Shown here: piece by piece, positions 1 through 10,055 of the stretch
Layout of the letters: each line of letters starts with the position of its first letter
Position numbering within the stretch: the stretch's first letter is position 1
NCBI RefSeq assembly: GCF_021740465.1
Contig: NZ_JAIOZR010000001.1
Span: 24,800-88,799 of the forward strand
Direction of reading: 5' to 3'
Length of the DNA: 64,000 bases
Source: Chlorobium sp.
GTDB lineage: Bacteria > Bacteroidota > Chlorobiia > Chlorobiales > Chlorobiaceae
Notes under the pieces: model-generated
Databases searched by the model: none
What the model was told of the DNA's origin: nothing
Seen by the model: only the letters and a program-made list of their open reading frames with translations
Position numbers and translations under genes: made by a program

Positions 1-5
1 AAAAA

Positions 6-839
6 TCAAGTCTGCCACTGCCGGATAAAAAGCCCGAGCGAGCGGATAACCCCGAGCAGAATATACAACAACATGGCAAGAAAAAAAGCCTTCGCCTGGA
101 AGAGAAGTACGCAGAAAATCGCGATCAGATAGAGACCGAGCTGCACTGGCTGCTTCCTGAAGGTTTCAACCGTCGGTTTCGGCAGAGCATCGTAATTCAC
201 CTTGCTGATCATCAGAATCGAAAGGATGACCGACAACCATCCGAGCACGGATTGAAGCGATTGCGCCGGAAGCATGCGTTCGGAACCCATCCAGAGCACA
301 AAACCGGCAACCGTGAGCGCCTGGGCCGGAGAGGGAAGGCCCGAAAACGACTCCTTGCGATATCCGATCAGATTGATGTTGAACCGGGCCAGACGCAAGC
401 CGCTTCCCACCATGACGAGGGAGCTCAGAAAAATGCCTGCATAGCCGTCCATTCCCTCCAGCGCGAACCGATAGACAAGATATGCCGGTGCCGCCCCGAA
501 CGAGACCAGATCGGAAAGCGAGTCGAGCTCGATACCGAAATCCGACGTCCCGTTTGTCACACGGGCGACAAATCCATCTATGGTGTCGAAAAAAGCGGCA
601 AAAATAATGAACCAGCAGGCAGCGGCAAAACTCCCCTCCCCCGCCATTACAATGGCGATATAACCACAGACCATGTTCAGGACGGTAAAAACCGAAGGCA
701 CGAACGAACGGGATACGAAAGGGAGTAAACGGGAACGGCCTTCCGGATCGCTCTGGAGAACGGGCGGATACCGTTTGCGGGATGTCTGTTTTTCAGCGTC
801 TGCCATAGGTAGTGCTACCGGTTGCCGGGACCTCTGCAT
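6..839 (-). CDS. pssA: CDP-diacylglycerol-serine O-phosphatidyltransferase (phosphatidylserine synthase)
   Basis: Integral membrane enzyme joining CDP-diacylglycerol and serine to give phosphatidylserine, the precursor of phosphatidylethanolamine. The 277-residue protein carries the complete CDP-alcohol phosphotransferase signature: D85, D88-G89, A92-R93, then G102, D106 and D110 with exact family spacing. Hydrophobic segments lie on both sides of the motif and near the C-terminus. A second ATG at 806 (MADAEKQ) is an equally plausible start because neither site has a strong Shine-Dalgarno. It is the last gene of the minus-strand run at the window edge, about 100 bases downstream of panB. The family call is firm; the serine (type II PssA) assignment rests on overall similarity. 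Confidence 0.9.
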   Translation of the reverse strand: MQRSRQPVALPMADAEKQTSRKRYPPVLQSDPEGRSRLLPFVSRSFVPSVFTVLNMVCGYIAIVMAGEGSFAAACWFIIFAAFFDTIDGFVARVTNGTSDFGIELDSLSDLVSFGAAPAYLVYRFALEGMDGYAGIFLSSLVMVGSGLRLARFNINLIGYRKESFSGLPSPAQALTVAGFVLWMGSERMLPAQSLQSVLGWLSVILSILMISKVNYDALPKPTVETFRKQPVQLGLYLIAIFCVLLFQAKAFFLAMLLYILLGVIRSLGLFIRQWQT

Positions 840-947
840 CCCGACATATCCGAGCGGTTGCCTTCAGGGATCCTCAGTGAAATTTGACCTTAAAGGTACA
901 ATCTTTCAGGCGGCTTTGAAAGCATCATCCGGAGAAGAAAACGCTTT

Positions 948-1781
948 TCAGTAGCTCTCGTCGGCGGAAGGAAAACTCCCGGAACGGACATCATCGACAT
1001 AACGCATGACCGCATTTTCGATAACCGCATCGAGATCCGCATAACGGCGAACAAAACGGGGATGAAACTCACGGTTTAGACCGAGAATATCGTTGATCAC
1101 CAGCACTTGCCCGTCGCAGGAACCGCCTGCGCCAATCCCGATGGTCGGAATGCTCAGTTGCCGGGTAACTGTTTCGGCCAGCTTCGAGGGAATTTTTTCG
1201 AGCACAATAGCGAAAGCACCGGCCTCCTCGATAAGCCGGGCATCCTCGAGCAGTTGTTCTGCTTCCCGCTCTTCCTGCGCCCGAACCTTGTAACTGCCGT
1301 ATTTGTAGATAGACTGTGGCATGAGCCCGAGATGGCCCATGACGGGGATGCCGACATCGGTAATGCGTTTGACCGTTTCGGCGATGACGTACCCGCCCTC
1401 CAGTTTCACGGCATCACACTCATGCTCTTTCATGATTTTACCGGCATTGCGCAGCGCCTCTTCACCGGAAAGCTGATAACTCATGAACGGCATATCGATA
1501 ACCACCATTGCCCGGCTTGTTTCGGTCTGCACACCCTTCACCACCGCCCTGGCATGATAGATCATCTCGTCGATGGTAATGGGGAGGGTGGTGTTGTGAC
1601 CGGAAAAGACATTGCTTGCCGAGTCGCCGACAAGAATGACATCGACCCCGGCACGGTCAAGAATGCGCGCCATGGTAAAATCATAGGCTGTCAGCACGGA
1701 AATCTTCTCCCCCTTTTCTTTCATGTCGAGAAGTCTTCTGGTGGTGACATGCGCTGACTTCTGCTGATTACCTCGGTTCAT
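948..1781 (-). CDS. panB: 3-methyl-2-oxobutanoate hydroxymethyltransferase
   Basis: Transfers a hydroxymethyl group from 5,10-methylenetetrahydrofolate to 2-oxoisovalerate, giving ketopantoate, the first committed step of pantothenate and CoA synthesis in the cytosol. The 277-residue length is typical. Visible motifs are VLTAYD near residue 30, [19 protein letters not shown] around 50-70 (metal and substrate loop) and the glycine-rich [20 protein letters not shown] near residue 215. The start ATG lies 15 bases downstream of the preceding lipM-like gene on the same strand, so the two are probably cotranscribed. No other pan gene is in the window. Confidence 0.96.
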   Translation of the reverse strand: MNRGNQQKSAHVTTRRLLDMKEKGEKISVLTAYDFTMARILDRAGVDVILVGDSASNVFSGHNTTLPITIDEMIYHARAVVKGVQTETSRAMVVIDMPFMSYQLSGEEALRNAGKIMKEHECDAVKLEGGYVIAETVKRITDVGIPVMGHLGLMPQSIYKYGSYKVRAQEEREAEQLLEDARLIEEAGAFAIVLEKIPSKLAETVTRQLSIPTIGIGAGGSCDGQVLVINDILGLNREFHPRFVRRYADLDAVIENAVMRYVDDVRSGSFPSADESY

Positions 1782-1795
1782 AGCTCTGTGTGTGT

Positions 1796-2611
1796 TTAGC
1801 TGATTAACGTCGTTTGCCCCTGGCCAAGAAAACCTTCAAGCTCATGGCGCTCAAGCATGACCATCTCGATGCCGTACCGCCGGGACAATGCCTGCCTCAG
1901 CAATCCGACCAGCGTGCTGTAACGGGGAATATAACCCAGAACTTCTTCGAGTGAAACTGTTTTCCGCTCCATCTCCCGCCGGGTCGAAGCCGCAGTCTCT
2001 TTGTCGCCGGCGGCGACAAGCCTGCTGAGCTCCCTGTGCTTTTGTGTAAGTGGAAGAGAGCCGTGCTGCAGCAGCACCTGACGGGTACGGCGTTGTGCGG
2101 AACCGACAAGTTTCCTTCCGGCAACCTGAAGCTCATAGCGGGCCGAAGCCGTAAAACAGGTTACAGGAGCACCTTTTCCCCTCGACTCGTCAAGGGTAGA
2201 CCGGCAGAATTCGGCATAAATTCCCAGATACTCGAGAGCATGCATGATCACCTCGTGAACCCAACGGTAGATCACGGCATTCGGTTCGCCGGTTTCCGCA
2301 ATAAAACTGTAGGTAAACTCTTCGGCATGAAAAACCGCCCTCCCGCCGGTAGGCCTTCGGACAATATCGATCCCCTCCCTGGCACACCGCAGGGTATCGA
2401 TAGCGGTAATATCCTGATTGTACCCGAGCGTCACGGCAAAAGGCTGCCAGCCGTAAAAACGCCACAAACAACACCCTGAACCGTACCGGTGGTGAAAACG
2501 CCCGTCGATAAACGCCTGCATGAGCATGCAATCGATTTCCATATTGCGTTCACCCGTCTGCAAACCGGTATCGACGCCGTATACTGTTGAAAAAAGCCTC
2601 TTCACCGGCAA
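1796..2611 (-). CDS. Octanoyltransferase LipM / lipoate-protein ligase A family protein
   Basis: Cytosolic BPL/LplA/LipB-fold protein of 271 residues. [11 protein letters not shown] near residue 87 is the lipoyl-binding loop of the family. A cysteine in APVTCF followed by [17 protein letters not shown] matches the catalytic Cys and following Lys-Val-Gly-Ser-Ala-Gln block of LipM octanoyltransferases, which favours transfer of octanoate from acyl carrier protein over ATP-dependent lipoate ligation. The N-terminal [15 protein letters not shown] corresponds to the conserved start of the family, supporting the first ATG. It sits between panB and a lipoprotein gene, all on the minus strand. Discriminating LipM from LplA needs alignment. 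Confidence 0.82.
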   Translation of the reverse strand: MPVKRLFSTVYGVDTGLQTGERNMEIDCMLMQAFIDGRFHHRYGSGCCLWRFYGWQPFAVTLGYNQDITAIDTLRCAREGIDIVRRPTGGRAVFHAEEFTYSFIAETGEPNAVIYRWVHEVIMHALEYLGIYAEFCRSTLDESRGKGAPVTCFTASARYELQVAGRKLVGSAQRRTRQVLLQHGSLPLTQKHRELSRLVAAGDKETAASTRREMERKTVSLEEVLGYIPRYSTLVGLLRQALSRRYGIEMVMLERHELEGFLGQGQTTLIS

Positions 2612-2644
2612 GCCCCCGTTTTTTCAGCTTGAAACAAAGCCTTC

Positions 2645-3247
2645 CTAATTCCGGACGGCTTTCTGCAGGGGAAAATCGGAAAAGATTTCCGATACCGCAA
2701 AATCGATGTCTTTCTGCATGGATTCACCCGTTCTGTACCGTTTCAGAAGGCCTCTTGCCGAACCGTTCCAGACCATGCGCTTTCCCGTCCGGTCGATCAT
2801 GTCGATCAAAAGAAGAAACTCGTCGTACTGGTACACCACAGGCACTCCGTCGAACCGATCAAACCAGGGATAATACCGAAAACCCCTGCCCCACCTGTAG
2901 ACAGGAGGATAGAAGGGAGCGGGTTCATGCCTGGTCATGCTCTTTTCACTTACATAGGCACGAACGACGATCTCCAGACCGGCCGAAGCCGAACCCGAGA
3001 CGGCAATAAATCCACGTGCAGCGAGTTCCCTGTCGATAGCCGACTGCACCCGGTTCTTCAGAAGCGGATTGGTAGAAAAAACATCGCAGCTGTCTTGACC
3101 GGACTCAGTAACCCACCGGTAGGTACGCTGCCGGGTGAAATCGTAATCGCGGTCATAATCGCTCATGACGGAAAGAGCGGAACATGAGGTCGCCAGAAAC
3201 ATGAAGAGCAGTACCGAGGTGCGGATAAAACCGGTATTTTTCTTCAT
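2645..3247 (-). CDS. DUF4136-type lipoprotein
   Basis: A 200-residue exported lipoprotein of unknown role. The N-terminus MKKNTGFIRTSVLLFMFLA followed by TSC is a type II signal peptide with the lipidated Cys at residue 22. The mature part begins with a SDYDRDYDFTRQRTYRW stretch and has an alternating strand pattern that fits DUF4136 proteins of Bacteroidetes and Chlorobi. The ATG start is preceded by an AGGAG element (minus strand, about 3255). It is the first gene of the minus run lipoprotein-lipM-panB-pssA; no functional link to lipoylation can be read from the sequence. Confidence 0.72.
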   Translation of the reverse strand: MKKNTGFIRTSVLLFMFLATSCSALSVMSDYDRDYDFTRQRTYRWVTESGQDSCDVFSTNPLLKNRVQSAIDRELAARGFIAVSGSASAGLEIVVRAYVSEKSMTRHEPAPFYPPVYRWGRGFRYYPWFDRFDGVPVVYQYDEFLLLIDMIDRTGKRMVWNGSARGLLKRYRTGESMQKDIDFAVSEIFSDFPLQKAVRN

Positions 3248-3593
3248 AAAAACTCCTCATCAGGTTTGGATGCCATCCCCCCTGGAGCCCAAGCTGGTTT
3301 CAGAGGGATCACGAAACTCCTTTAGCACTGATTATAACGGATGCACTTTACGGTAAGTTTCCCTGCACTGCAGCTGGAAAAAACGAACGAAATAATTTTT
3401 TCCGGTATTGCGGGTTGTTAGTCTGGTTGCTGTCGGGTATTTTCCAAAAATTATGCCAGAAGGTCCCCCCCTACTGTCCAAAGACCGACTTTCGAGGATG
3501 TTCCATTCCAGGAAATCCAGTGTTAACTGCGGGCAGAATGAACACTGCTGGGCTCACTGCTTTGAACCATATTGCCATAGTAACGGAATCGAG
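3248..3593. other. Intergenic region between divergent lipoprotein and ddl genes
   Basis: About 345 bases separate the divergent DUF4136 lipoprotein and ddl. The ddl reading frame is open upstream to 3408, but those 62 codons give a Cys- and His-rich sequence unlike any Ddl N-terminus, so I treat them as non-coding. The stretch should hold both promoters; I could not pick out a convincing pair of boxes. Confidence 0.5.
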
Positions 3594-4685
3594 ATGTCAC
3601 AGACAACCGTAGCCCTTCTTTTCGGGGGAAAATCAACCGAGCATGAAATATCCATCATTTCGGCACGCTCGATTGCCCGGGCCATCAACCGCGAACACTA
3701 CCGCATTATCCCTTTCTATATCACCCGCGACGGCGAGTGGTATACCGGGGGGATCGCCGGAGAGATTCTTGATCTTGACCTTTCCTCGATCATGCGCAAC
3801 ACATCACGGGAAGAGGCTGAGAATCTTCTGAAAAGAAAAGCTCTCGATTCAGGCCAGAAACCCTTCGATTTCAATTTCACGGACTCGGGTATCGATGTTG
3901 CCTTCATCGTCCTTCACGGAAGTTACGGAGAGGATGGCAGAATACAGGGATTTCTGGATACCGTAGGCATTCCCTATACCGGCTGTGGTGTATCGGCTTC
4001 TGCTTTGGCAATGGACAAGGCCCTGACAAAACTGTGCGCTGCCGCCGCAGGAGTAGCGACGGCTCCTTCGATTACCCTTTCCGCTCCGGACTACAAGGCC
4101 TCACCTGAAAGCACCCATGAACTGATTGCCCGGCAGTTCGGTTTCCCGGTTTTTGTCAAACCGGCAAGCCTGGGATCCTCGGTCGGCATATCGAAGGTGC
4201 ACCATGCCGGAGAACTCCTCCGGGCGCTGCAGATAGCCTTCGGGCTCGACCGCAAGGTGCTCGTCGAGGCTGCGGTTACCGGCAGGGAGATCGAGGTGGC
4301 CATGCTCGGCAACGACCAGCCGTTGGCATCGGTTCCGGGAGAAATCCAGCCCGGCAGCGATTTTTACGATTTTCAGGACAAATACATCGGAAATACCGCA
4401 AAAACATTCATTCCTGCCCGTCTTCCAGATAAACTGCTCGAAGAGGTACGCCGGAGCGCCATCACCGTCTACAAGGCTCTCGGCTGCAAAGGAATGTCGA
4501 GGGTCGATTTTTTCGTAAACGAAAAGACCGGATCGATCGTCCTGAACGAAATAAACACCATCCCCGGATTTACCGATATCAGCATGTACCCGCAGCTTTT
4601 TGAAGCTTCAGGAATTGCCTTTTCCGAACTTATCGACAGGCTTCTGCAGTACGCCCTGGAAAAACCGGAATGGACGGGTAACTGA
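3594..4685 (+). CDS. ddl: D-alanine-D-alanine ligase
   Basis: Cytosolic ATP-grasp enzyme that makes the D-Ala-D-Ala dipeptide for peptidoglycan. I start it at ATG 3594 ([20 protein letters not shown]) because the Ddl family begins exactly at the VALLFGGxSxEHEIS loop; the open frame extends 62 codons further upstream without homology-like sequence. The 363-residue protein shows [16 protein letters not shown] and the [15 protein letters not shown] block (substrate and ATP loop), [15 protein letters not shown] (ATP-grasp glycine loop) and the C-terminal [15 protein letters not shown] with metal-binding Glu and Asn. A TPR gene follows 32 bases later. Confidence 0.96.
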   Translation: MSQTTVALLFGGKSTEHEISIISARSIARAINREHYRIIPFYITRDGEWYTGGIAGEILDLDLSSIMRNTSREEAENLLKRKALDSGQKPFDFNFTDSGIDVAFIVLHGSYGEDGRIQGFLDTVGIPYTGCGVSASALAMDKALTKLCAAAAGVATAPSITLSAPDYKASPESTHELIARQFGFPVFVKPASLGSSVGISKVHHAGELLRALQIAFGLDRKVLVEAAVTGREIEVAMLGNDQPLASVPGEIQPGSDFYDFQDKYIGNTAKTFIPARLPDKLLEEVRRSAITVYKALGCKGMSRVDFFVNEKTGSIVLNEINTIPGFTDISMYPQLFEASGIAFSELIDRLLQYALEKPEWTGN

Positions 4686-4717
4686 GTGCGCAGCCTTTCA
4701 TTTTTAGCCTTTGAACC

Positions 4718-5293
4718 ATGCTTTCTGAACCTCATCTATTTTTCGCGGAGGTCTCTCTTGACCTCTCAAGAGGGGAATACCGGGCAGGGCTGAACAAACT
4801 CCAGCCTCTGCTGGAACGCTATCCGGACTCGTATCTGATCAACCTCCTTTTCGCAAGGGCCCTGAAAGGCCTGAAAAGCTACGGTGCAGCGCTGAGCCAT
4901 TTCGAAAAGTGCTGCCATCTGGCACCGGCTAACCAGATCGCCTGGAAAGAACTGATTGAACTGCAAACACTTACCCCGCAGGAAAAAAACGGCTCAGAAG
5001 AAAATCTCTTCGATCCGGTAACCGACGAGCTTGAACAGCTCACGGCGGCCTTACAGGAATTTCAGCCGGACTGTTCGACGGAAAGTTTTGATCCGACCCC
5101 GATTCTGGAACAGAAACAGCCCTTCCCCGATGATGCGACCATTGCCGTACCGACTGAAACCCTTGCCAACCTTTTTACGGAGCAGGGGGCCTATAAAAAA
5201 GCCATCAAGATCTATACCGCCCTTATCCAGCTGAAACCCGAACTGGCCGATCACTACCGTAGCAGAATCGACACCCTGCTCGAATATCTGTAG
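4718..5293 (+). CDS. TPR-repeat protein
   Basis: A 191-residue cytoplasmic protein without signal peptide. Residues about 8-80 form two TPR-like helical pairs (SRGEYRAGLNKLQPLLERYP and SYGAALSHFEKCCHLAP), and another lies near the C-terminus (LFTEQGAYKKAIKIYTALIQ). A low-complexity acidic linker separates them. TPR units usually mediate protein-protein contacts; nothing here shows the partner. It follows ddl closely and precedes the tolC-type gene by 108 bases, so it may belong to either unit. The Chlorobi have similar small TPR proteins; the specific function is unknown. Confidence 0.75.
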   Translation: MLSEPHLFFAEVSLDLSRGEYRAGLNKLQPLLERYPDSYLINLLFARALKGLKSYGAALSHFEKCCHLAPANQIAWKELIELQTLTPQEKNGSEENLFDPVTDELEQLTAALQEFQPDCSTESFDPTPILEQKQPFPDDATIAVPTETLANLFTEQGAYKKAIKIYTALIQLKPELADHYRSRIDTLLEYL

Positions 5294-5401
5294 ACGGGCT
5301 CCGTTGAATTGAGCAATTCATCTTCAGAAAATGAAACTATTTATATCCGATGAAACTTATGAGGTGAGTATCTGTTCGACCAGCAGGCAAATGAGGAAAA
5401 G

Positions 5402-6829
5402 ATGACCATCAAACGTTTACAGTCTCCCATATTGAATCACAGACAGCTTTTTGCTATCGTCACCACCTCGTTTCTGCTGCTTCTATCTTCCTACCCGCTG
5501 CTCGCAGAACCTCTGCAAAAGCGCCTCTCGCTCAAGGAATCCATATCGATTGCACTTGAAAACGCATCATCCCTGAAAAAAGCCGGTAATCTCACCCGCC
5601 TGCAAGGCGCTGACCTATTGCGGAGTTACGGAAGTTTTCTGCCGAAACTTTCGGTATCGGCGGGCTATGTCCCCTATTCGATCAGCCGTTCCTACAGCCA
5701 GTTCCCCACTGCCGGTACTGAAACCGTGAAACTGAAAAGCGAACGGGAAACGCTGGATCTGACGCTGACAACCAGCCTGAACCTGTTTAACGGATTCCGT
5801 GATTATGCCTCATTGCAGGCTGCCCTGAAAAACGAGCAGAGTGCGGAATTTTCACTGTATAGAGCCCGCCAGGCCGTTGTATTCGATGTCACACAGCACT
5901 ACTGCCAGGTGCTGCTCAACCAGGAAATACTTGCAATTGCTCGTGAAAACCTGTTGACTGCAAAAGATCAGCTGAAACTCAGCCAGCGGCAGTTTGAGAT
6001 CGGCCTGAAATCGATGCCCGACCTCTATCAGCAGCAGGCTGAAACTGCCAGCAGCGAGCTTGCCGTCAACAGGGCCGATGCACAGCTTGAACGAAGCCGG
6101 CTCGAACTCCTGCGGAGGCTGCGCATCGATCCCCGCACAAACCTCTCGCTTGAACCGCTCCCGAAAGAGACGCTTTCAGCCGAACCCCTGAAACCCGATA
6201 TCGACAGCCTTATCGACCTTGCCCTAAAAAACCGTACCGACCTGAAAAGCCAAAAACTCGAAGCCGATGCCGCAAGGTGGCAGATCCGTCAGGCAGCCTC
6301 ATCCTGGTACCCGAAGCTCGATCTGAATTTCAACGTCAGCACCAGCGGCGTGGAGTCGCTTCGCCAGACCTACAGCGGAACTCCTCCCCAGGAATACTCA
6401 TTCCCTCCGATGGCCGACCAGCTGGAGAACTCGGTAGGTTATTCAATTGTGCTGAACCTGAGCTGGGCAATCTTCGACGGCTTCCAGACCCGGTACAACG
6501 TCGAGCAGGCAAGGATCAACCATATCAACCAGAGGCTCGATTATGAGGACCTTCAGTCGGATATTGCTCTCGACCTGCAACAGGCGGTAGCTGAATATAA
6601 GGCAGCTGAAGCAAGCATCGAATCGGCAAAAGCCGGCCTCAAGGCAGCAAAAGCAGCATACGAGGGCATCAAAAGAAAATATGATCTTGGCGCATCAGGC
6701 TTTGTTGAGCTGAGCTCGGCCCGTGCTGCGCTGTTCAACGCCATGTCGACCCTCAGCCAGGCGACTTATAATCTTGTCCTGCAGAAAAACGTGCTCGACT
6801 TCACATCAGGAACTCTGTCAACCCAATGA
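5402..6829 (+). CDS. TolC-family outer membrane efflux protein
   Basis: Outer-membrane channel component of a tripartite exporter. The 475-residue protein has a signal peptide (TSFLLLLSSYPLLAEP, cleavage near residue 36) and two copies of the OEP repeat, the first beginning LSLKESISIALENASSLKKA, the second around residue 270 (IDSLIDLALKNRTDLKSQK). Long heptad-rich helices at residues 140-240 and 370-460 fit the periplasmic alpha-barrel. The ATG is preceded by GAGGAAAAG, a good ribosome site. It opens a collinear set with adaptor, ABC ATPase and two permeases (spacings 20, 9, -4 and -8 bases), which strongly implies one export system. Confidence 0.92.
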   Translation: MTIKRLQSPILNHRQLFAIVTTSFLLLLSSYPLLAEPLQKRLSLKESISIALENASSLKKAGNLTRLQGADLLRSYGSFLPKLSVSAGYVPYSISRSYSQFPTAGTETVKLKSERETLDLTLTTSLNLFNGFRDYASLQAALKNEQSAEFSLYRARQAVVFDVTQHYCQVLLNQEILAIARENLLTAKDQLKLSQRQFEIGLKSMPDLYQQQAETASSELAVNRADAQLERSRLELLRRLRIDPRTNLSLEPLPKETLSAEPLKPDIDSLIDLALKNRTDLKSQKLEADAARWQIRQAASSWYPKLDLNFNVSTSGVESLRQTYSGTPPQEYSFPPMADQLENSVGYSIVLNLSWAIFDGFQTRYNVEQARINHINQRLDYEDLQSDIALDLQQAVAEYKAAEASIESAKAGLKAAKAAYEGIKRKYDLGASGFVELSSARAALFNAMSTLSQATYNLVLQKNVLDFTSGTLSTQ

Positions 6830-6849
6830 CCCTAAAGGTCTGACCGCTC

Positions 6850-8097
6850 ATGAAGAAAAAACAACCGCTACGAAACCGCAAATCCCTCCTGATCGTCATA
6901 CCGGTTCTCATTCTCGGCATTTCGCTACTGGTCACTTTTTTCATTTTCCGGGAAAAACCTGTTGAGGTCACCATCGATAAATCGTTCAGAAAAGAGGTGG
7001 TTCATCTGGTAACCGCTACAGGCAAGATCGAACCGGAGACCGATGTAGCCATGTCGCCGGACGTTTCCGGAGAAATTATCGAACTGCCCGTCAAGGACGG
7101 CCAGCAGGTCAAAAAAGGGGATCTGCTCTTCAAGATACAGCCTGATGTGTATATCAACCAGGTCGAGCAGAGCCGGGCACAGCTTAACCTTGCAAAATCG
7201 CAGAGCCTCGAGGCAAAGTCAAGAAAGATCAAGGCTGAAGATGATTTCAGGAAAGCCTCCCTGCTCTTCAGGGAAAAACTTATCTCCCAGACCGACTTCC
7301 TTGCCGCAAAAACCAATGCGGAAGCGGCCAGAGCCTCCTGGGAAGCATCAAACTATTCCATCGAACAGTACCGAAGCCTTCTTGACCAGAATGAGGAACG
7401 CATGAAAAAAACCGTCGTTCGGGCGCCGATCGACGGCACCATCATCAAGCTGAACAACAAAAGTGGCGAACGTGTCGTCGGAACGGGACAGTTTCCCGGA
7501 ACCGAAGTACTCCGTCTTGCAAACCTCGACAGTATGCAGGTAGAGGTTGAAGTCAATGAAAACGACATCGTCAATGTCAGAAAAGGCAATCCGGTCACTA
7601 TTACCGTCGATGCTTTCGGAGAACGCGTATTCAGGGGAATCGTGCACGAAATATCGAATTCTGCGGTCTCGCAGGCTGCCGGCACTCAGGAGGAGGTCAC
7701 GAATTTTTCGGTCAAAATCCGCATTCTCAACCACATGCGCCTGCTTAAACCTGGTATGAGCGCAACCGCCGACATCGAGTCCATACGCGTCAGAAACGCG
7801 CTCGTCGTTCCCATTCAGTGCGTAACGGTGAGAACACCGGAGGGATCACGAACCGCACAGAAAGATTCAGCCAACCCCGACAAAAAACAGACCCGAGAAG
7901 CCGAAAGCGTCGAAGGCGTTTTTGTGGTGGAGAACGGAAAAGCGCGCTTCCGCAAGGTAAAGACCGGTACGACCGACAACACCCACATCATTATCCTCAC
8001 CGGCCTAAAAGCCGGTGAGGATGTGATATCAGGCAGCTATAGCGCGATCACCACCCTGCTTTACGACGGGTGCAGCATCAAAATCCCGAAACGGTAA
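6850..8097 (+). CDS. MacA-like periplasmic adaptor (HlyD/RND family)
   Basis: Membrane-fusion protein linking the inner-membrane ABC permeases to the TolC channel. The 415-residue sequence has an N-terminal membrane anchor (residues 10-35), a biotinyl-lipoyl half-motif (GEIIELPVKDGQQVKKGDLLF), an alpha-helical hairpin at about 95-190, the second lipoyl half (VRAPIDGTIIKLNNKSGERV) and beta-barrel domains. A Lys/Arg/Glu-rich insert of some 20 residues (around residues 330-350) interrupts the membrane-proximal domain. Substrate cannot be read from the sequence; MacA-type systems carry macrolides, peptides, lipids or siderophores. Confidence 0.9.
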   Translation: MKKKQPLRNRKSLLIVIPVLILGISLLVTFFIFREKPVEVTIDKSFRKEVVHLVTATGKIEPETDVAMSPDVSGEIIELPVKDGQQVKKGDLLFKIQPDVYINQVEQSRAQLNLAKSQSLEAKSRKIKAEDDFRKASLLFREKLISQTDFLAAKTNAEAARASWEASNYSIEQYRSLLDQNEERMKKTVVRAPIDGTIIKLNNKSGERVVGTGQFPGTEVLRLANLDSMQVEVEVNENDIVNVRKGNPVTITVDAFGERVFRGIVHEISNSAVSQAAGTQEEVTNFSVKIRILNHMRLLKPGMSATADIESIRVRNALVVPIQCVTVRTPEGSRTAQKDSANPDKKQTREAESVEGVFVVENGKARFRKVKTGTTDNTHIIILTGLKAGEDVISGSYSAITTLLYDGCSIKIPKR

Positions 8098-8106
8098 ACA
8101 GGCAAG

Positions 8107-8793
8107 ATGGAACCCGTCATCATCCGCATGGCATCACTCTGCCGGCACTACGAAATGGGAGAGCAGATCGTCAGGGCGCTCGAATCTATCGACCTTGAGT
8201 TCCGGAGGAACGACTATGCCGCGATCATGGGCCCTTCGGGCAGCGGTAAATCGACGCTCATGAACATTATAGGATGCCTGGACACGCCGACATCGGGCAT
8301 CTATGAACTCAACGGCACCAATGTCGCCGAAATGGATGACGATGAGCTGGCCAGGGTGAGAAACCGGGAAATCGGCTTTGTCTTTCAGACCTTCAATCTG
8401 CTGCCGCGCATGAACTGTCTGAAAAACGTCGAACTGCCGCTGATCTACGCCGGCGTTCCTCCCGATGAGCGTCAGGAACGTGCCGAACAGGCGCTGCTCA
8501 GCGTCGGGCTCGGCGACCGGATTCTGCACAAGCCGTCGGAATTGTCGGGAGGACAGATCCAGCGCGTGGCCATAGCAAGGGCACTGGTAAACAAACCCTC
8601 CATCATTCTTGCCGACGAGCCGACAGGCAACCTCGACACCGCGACAAGCCACGATATCATGGATATGTTCGGCAGGCTTTCCGATTTGGGCAACACCATC
8701 ATCCTCATCACTCATGAAGAGGACATCGCCCGCTTTACCCGCAGGATTATCCGCCTTCGGGACGGCAGAATCGAAAGCGATGCAAAGCGATGA
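8107..8793 (+). CDS. ABC transporter ATP-binding protein (MacB/LolD type)
   Basis: Nucleotide-binding subunit, 228 residues. Walker [10 protein letters not shown] is at about residue 42, the Q-loop is in [20 protein letters not shown], the signature is [15 protein letters not shown], Walker B is [12 protein letters not shown] and the switch His is in LITHEED. The FNLLPRM and GNLDTATS details place it in the MacB/LolD/FtsE group. In proteobacterial MacB this domain is fused to the permease; here it is a separate polypeptide. The stop overlaps the start of the next permease by four bases (ATGA), implying translational coupling. Confidence 0.93.
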   Translation: MEPVIIRMASLCRHYEMGEQIVRALESIDLEFRRNDYAAIMGPSGSGKSTLMNIIGCLDTPTSGIYELNGTNVAEMDDDELARVRNREIGFVFQTFNLLPRMNCLKNVELPLIYAGVPPDERQERAEQALLSVGLGDRILHKPSELSGGQIQRVAIARALVNKPSIILADEPTGNLDTATSHDIMDMFGRLSDLGNTIILITHEEDIARFTRRIIRLRDGRIESDAKR

Positions 8794-10055
8794 AAGAGAA
8801 CCTGCAGCAGTTCCGGTATGAAACCGCAGAAAGCCTGAAAATCGCGCTTTTTCAGATCAACTCGAACAAAATCCGATCGTTTCTTACCGCGCTCGGGGTC
8901 ATTATAGGCATTGTCTCCATCACCATGATGGGCACTGCCATCAACGGCATCGACATGGGCTTTGAAAAAAGCCTTTCCATGATCGGCTACGATGTGATCT
9001 ATGTACAGAAAAGCTCCTGGAGCACCATGGGCGAGTGGTGGCGCTACCGCAACCGTCCGGATCTGAAAACGGAATATGCAACCAGGATCAACCGCATCAT
9101 TGCCGATAACCCCGATACGGAGCTGCTCATAGCCGTACCGCAGATGTCGACCTATCAGGCAACGGCCGGCTACAAGGAGCGGGTACTCGAACAGATTTTC
9201 TCGCTCGGCACCAACCACGAATATCTGAAAACCGCATCCGGAGATCTTGCCGCCGGACGGTTCTTCACACCCGGGGAATCCGCCGGCAGTGAAATGGTCT
9301 GCGTGGTAGGAGACGACATCGCCTCGGGCCTCTTTGCGAATGAAAACGCTCTCGGAAAATCCATAAGCCTTAAAAACCGCAAGTTCCGTATCGTCGGGGT
9401 TTTCAAAAAACAGGGCAAGTTTCTCGGCCTCTTCAGCTTCGACAATCAGGTGATCATGCCGCTTGGCGCCTTTGAAAAGGTTTATGGGCGAAACATGTTC
9501 GTAACCATTCGGGTTAAAATCAAGGACCAGGAGCGAATTGCCGAAGCCAAGGAGGAACTGCTCGGCCTGATGCGCAGGATACGCAGAATAACACCCGGAA
9601 AAGAGGAAAATTTTTCCATCAACGAACAGAAAGCCTTCAAAAGCCAGCTTGACCCGATCAAGAACGGCATTGCTGCAGCCGGCATCTTCATTACCGGCAT
9701 GTCGCTCTTTGTAGGTGCTATCGGTATCATGAACATCACCTTCGTCAGCGTAAGGGAGAGGACCCGGGAGATCGGCCTGCGGAAGGCTCTCGGAGCCAAA
9801 CGGCGAACCATACTGCTGCAGTTTCTCATCGAATCTGTCATGATCTGCCTCCTGGGAGGAGTTGTCGGCATGGTAACCGCCCTCTCCATCACCTTCATCA
9901 TCGAAAAAGCCATTCCCGACTTTCCGGTACAGTTTTCGTTCACCCTGGTACTTGCCAGTCTCGGCGTTTCGGTGCTTACCGGCATCGTTTCCGGCCTGGC
10001 TCCCGCGGTGAACGCCTCTAAACTCGACCCTGCTGATTCGCTGCGCTATGAGTAG
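8790..10055 (+). CDS. MacB-type ABC permease 1
   Basis: Inner-membrane permease of 421 residues with the MacB_PCD/FtsX layout: one N-terminal membrane helix (residues about 28-52), a periplasmic domain of about 230 residues, then three C-terminal helices. The conserved cytoplasmic loop [19 protein letters not shown] after the second helix is diagnostic for the family. It begins four bases inside the ATPase gene and its own end overlaps the start of the second permease by eight bases. Because the two permeases differ clearly in sequence, the transporter is probably a heterodimer, closer in organisation to LolCDE than to homodimeric MacB. Confidence 0.9.
   Translation: MKENLQQFRYETAESLKIALFQINSNKIRSFLTALGVIIGIVSITMMGTAINGIDMGFEKSLSMIGYDVIYVQKSSWSTMGEWWRYRNRPDLKTEYATRINRIIADNPDTELLIAVPQMSTYQATAGYKERVLEQIFSLGTNHEYLKTASGDLAAGRFFTPGESAGSEMVCVVGDDIASGLFANENALGKSISLKNRKFRIVGVFKKQGKFLGLFSFDNQVIMPLGAFEKVYGRNMFVTIRVKIKDQERIAEAKEELLGLMRRIRRITPGKEENFSINEQKAFKSQLDPIKNGIAAAGIFITGMSLFVGAIGIMNITFVSVRERTREIGLRKALGAKRRTILLQFLIESVMICLLGGVVGMVTALSITFIIEKAIPDFPVQFSFTLVLASLGVSVLTGIVSGLAPAVNASKLDPADSLRYE

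Noticed and set aside
3408..3593. Upstream 62-codon extension of ddl
   Set aside because: No similarity to Ddl N-termini, Cys/His-rich composition; the family start is at 3594.
5305..5320. TGAATTG-ag-CAATTCA palindrome after the TPR gene
   Set aside because: A two-base loop and AT-rich stem make a stable RNA hairpin unlikely and there is no T-run; it may be a chance palindrome.
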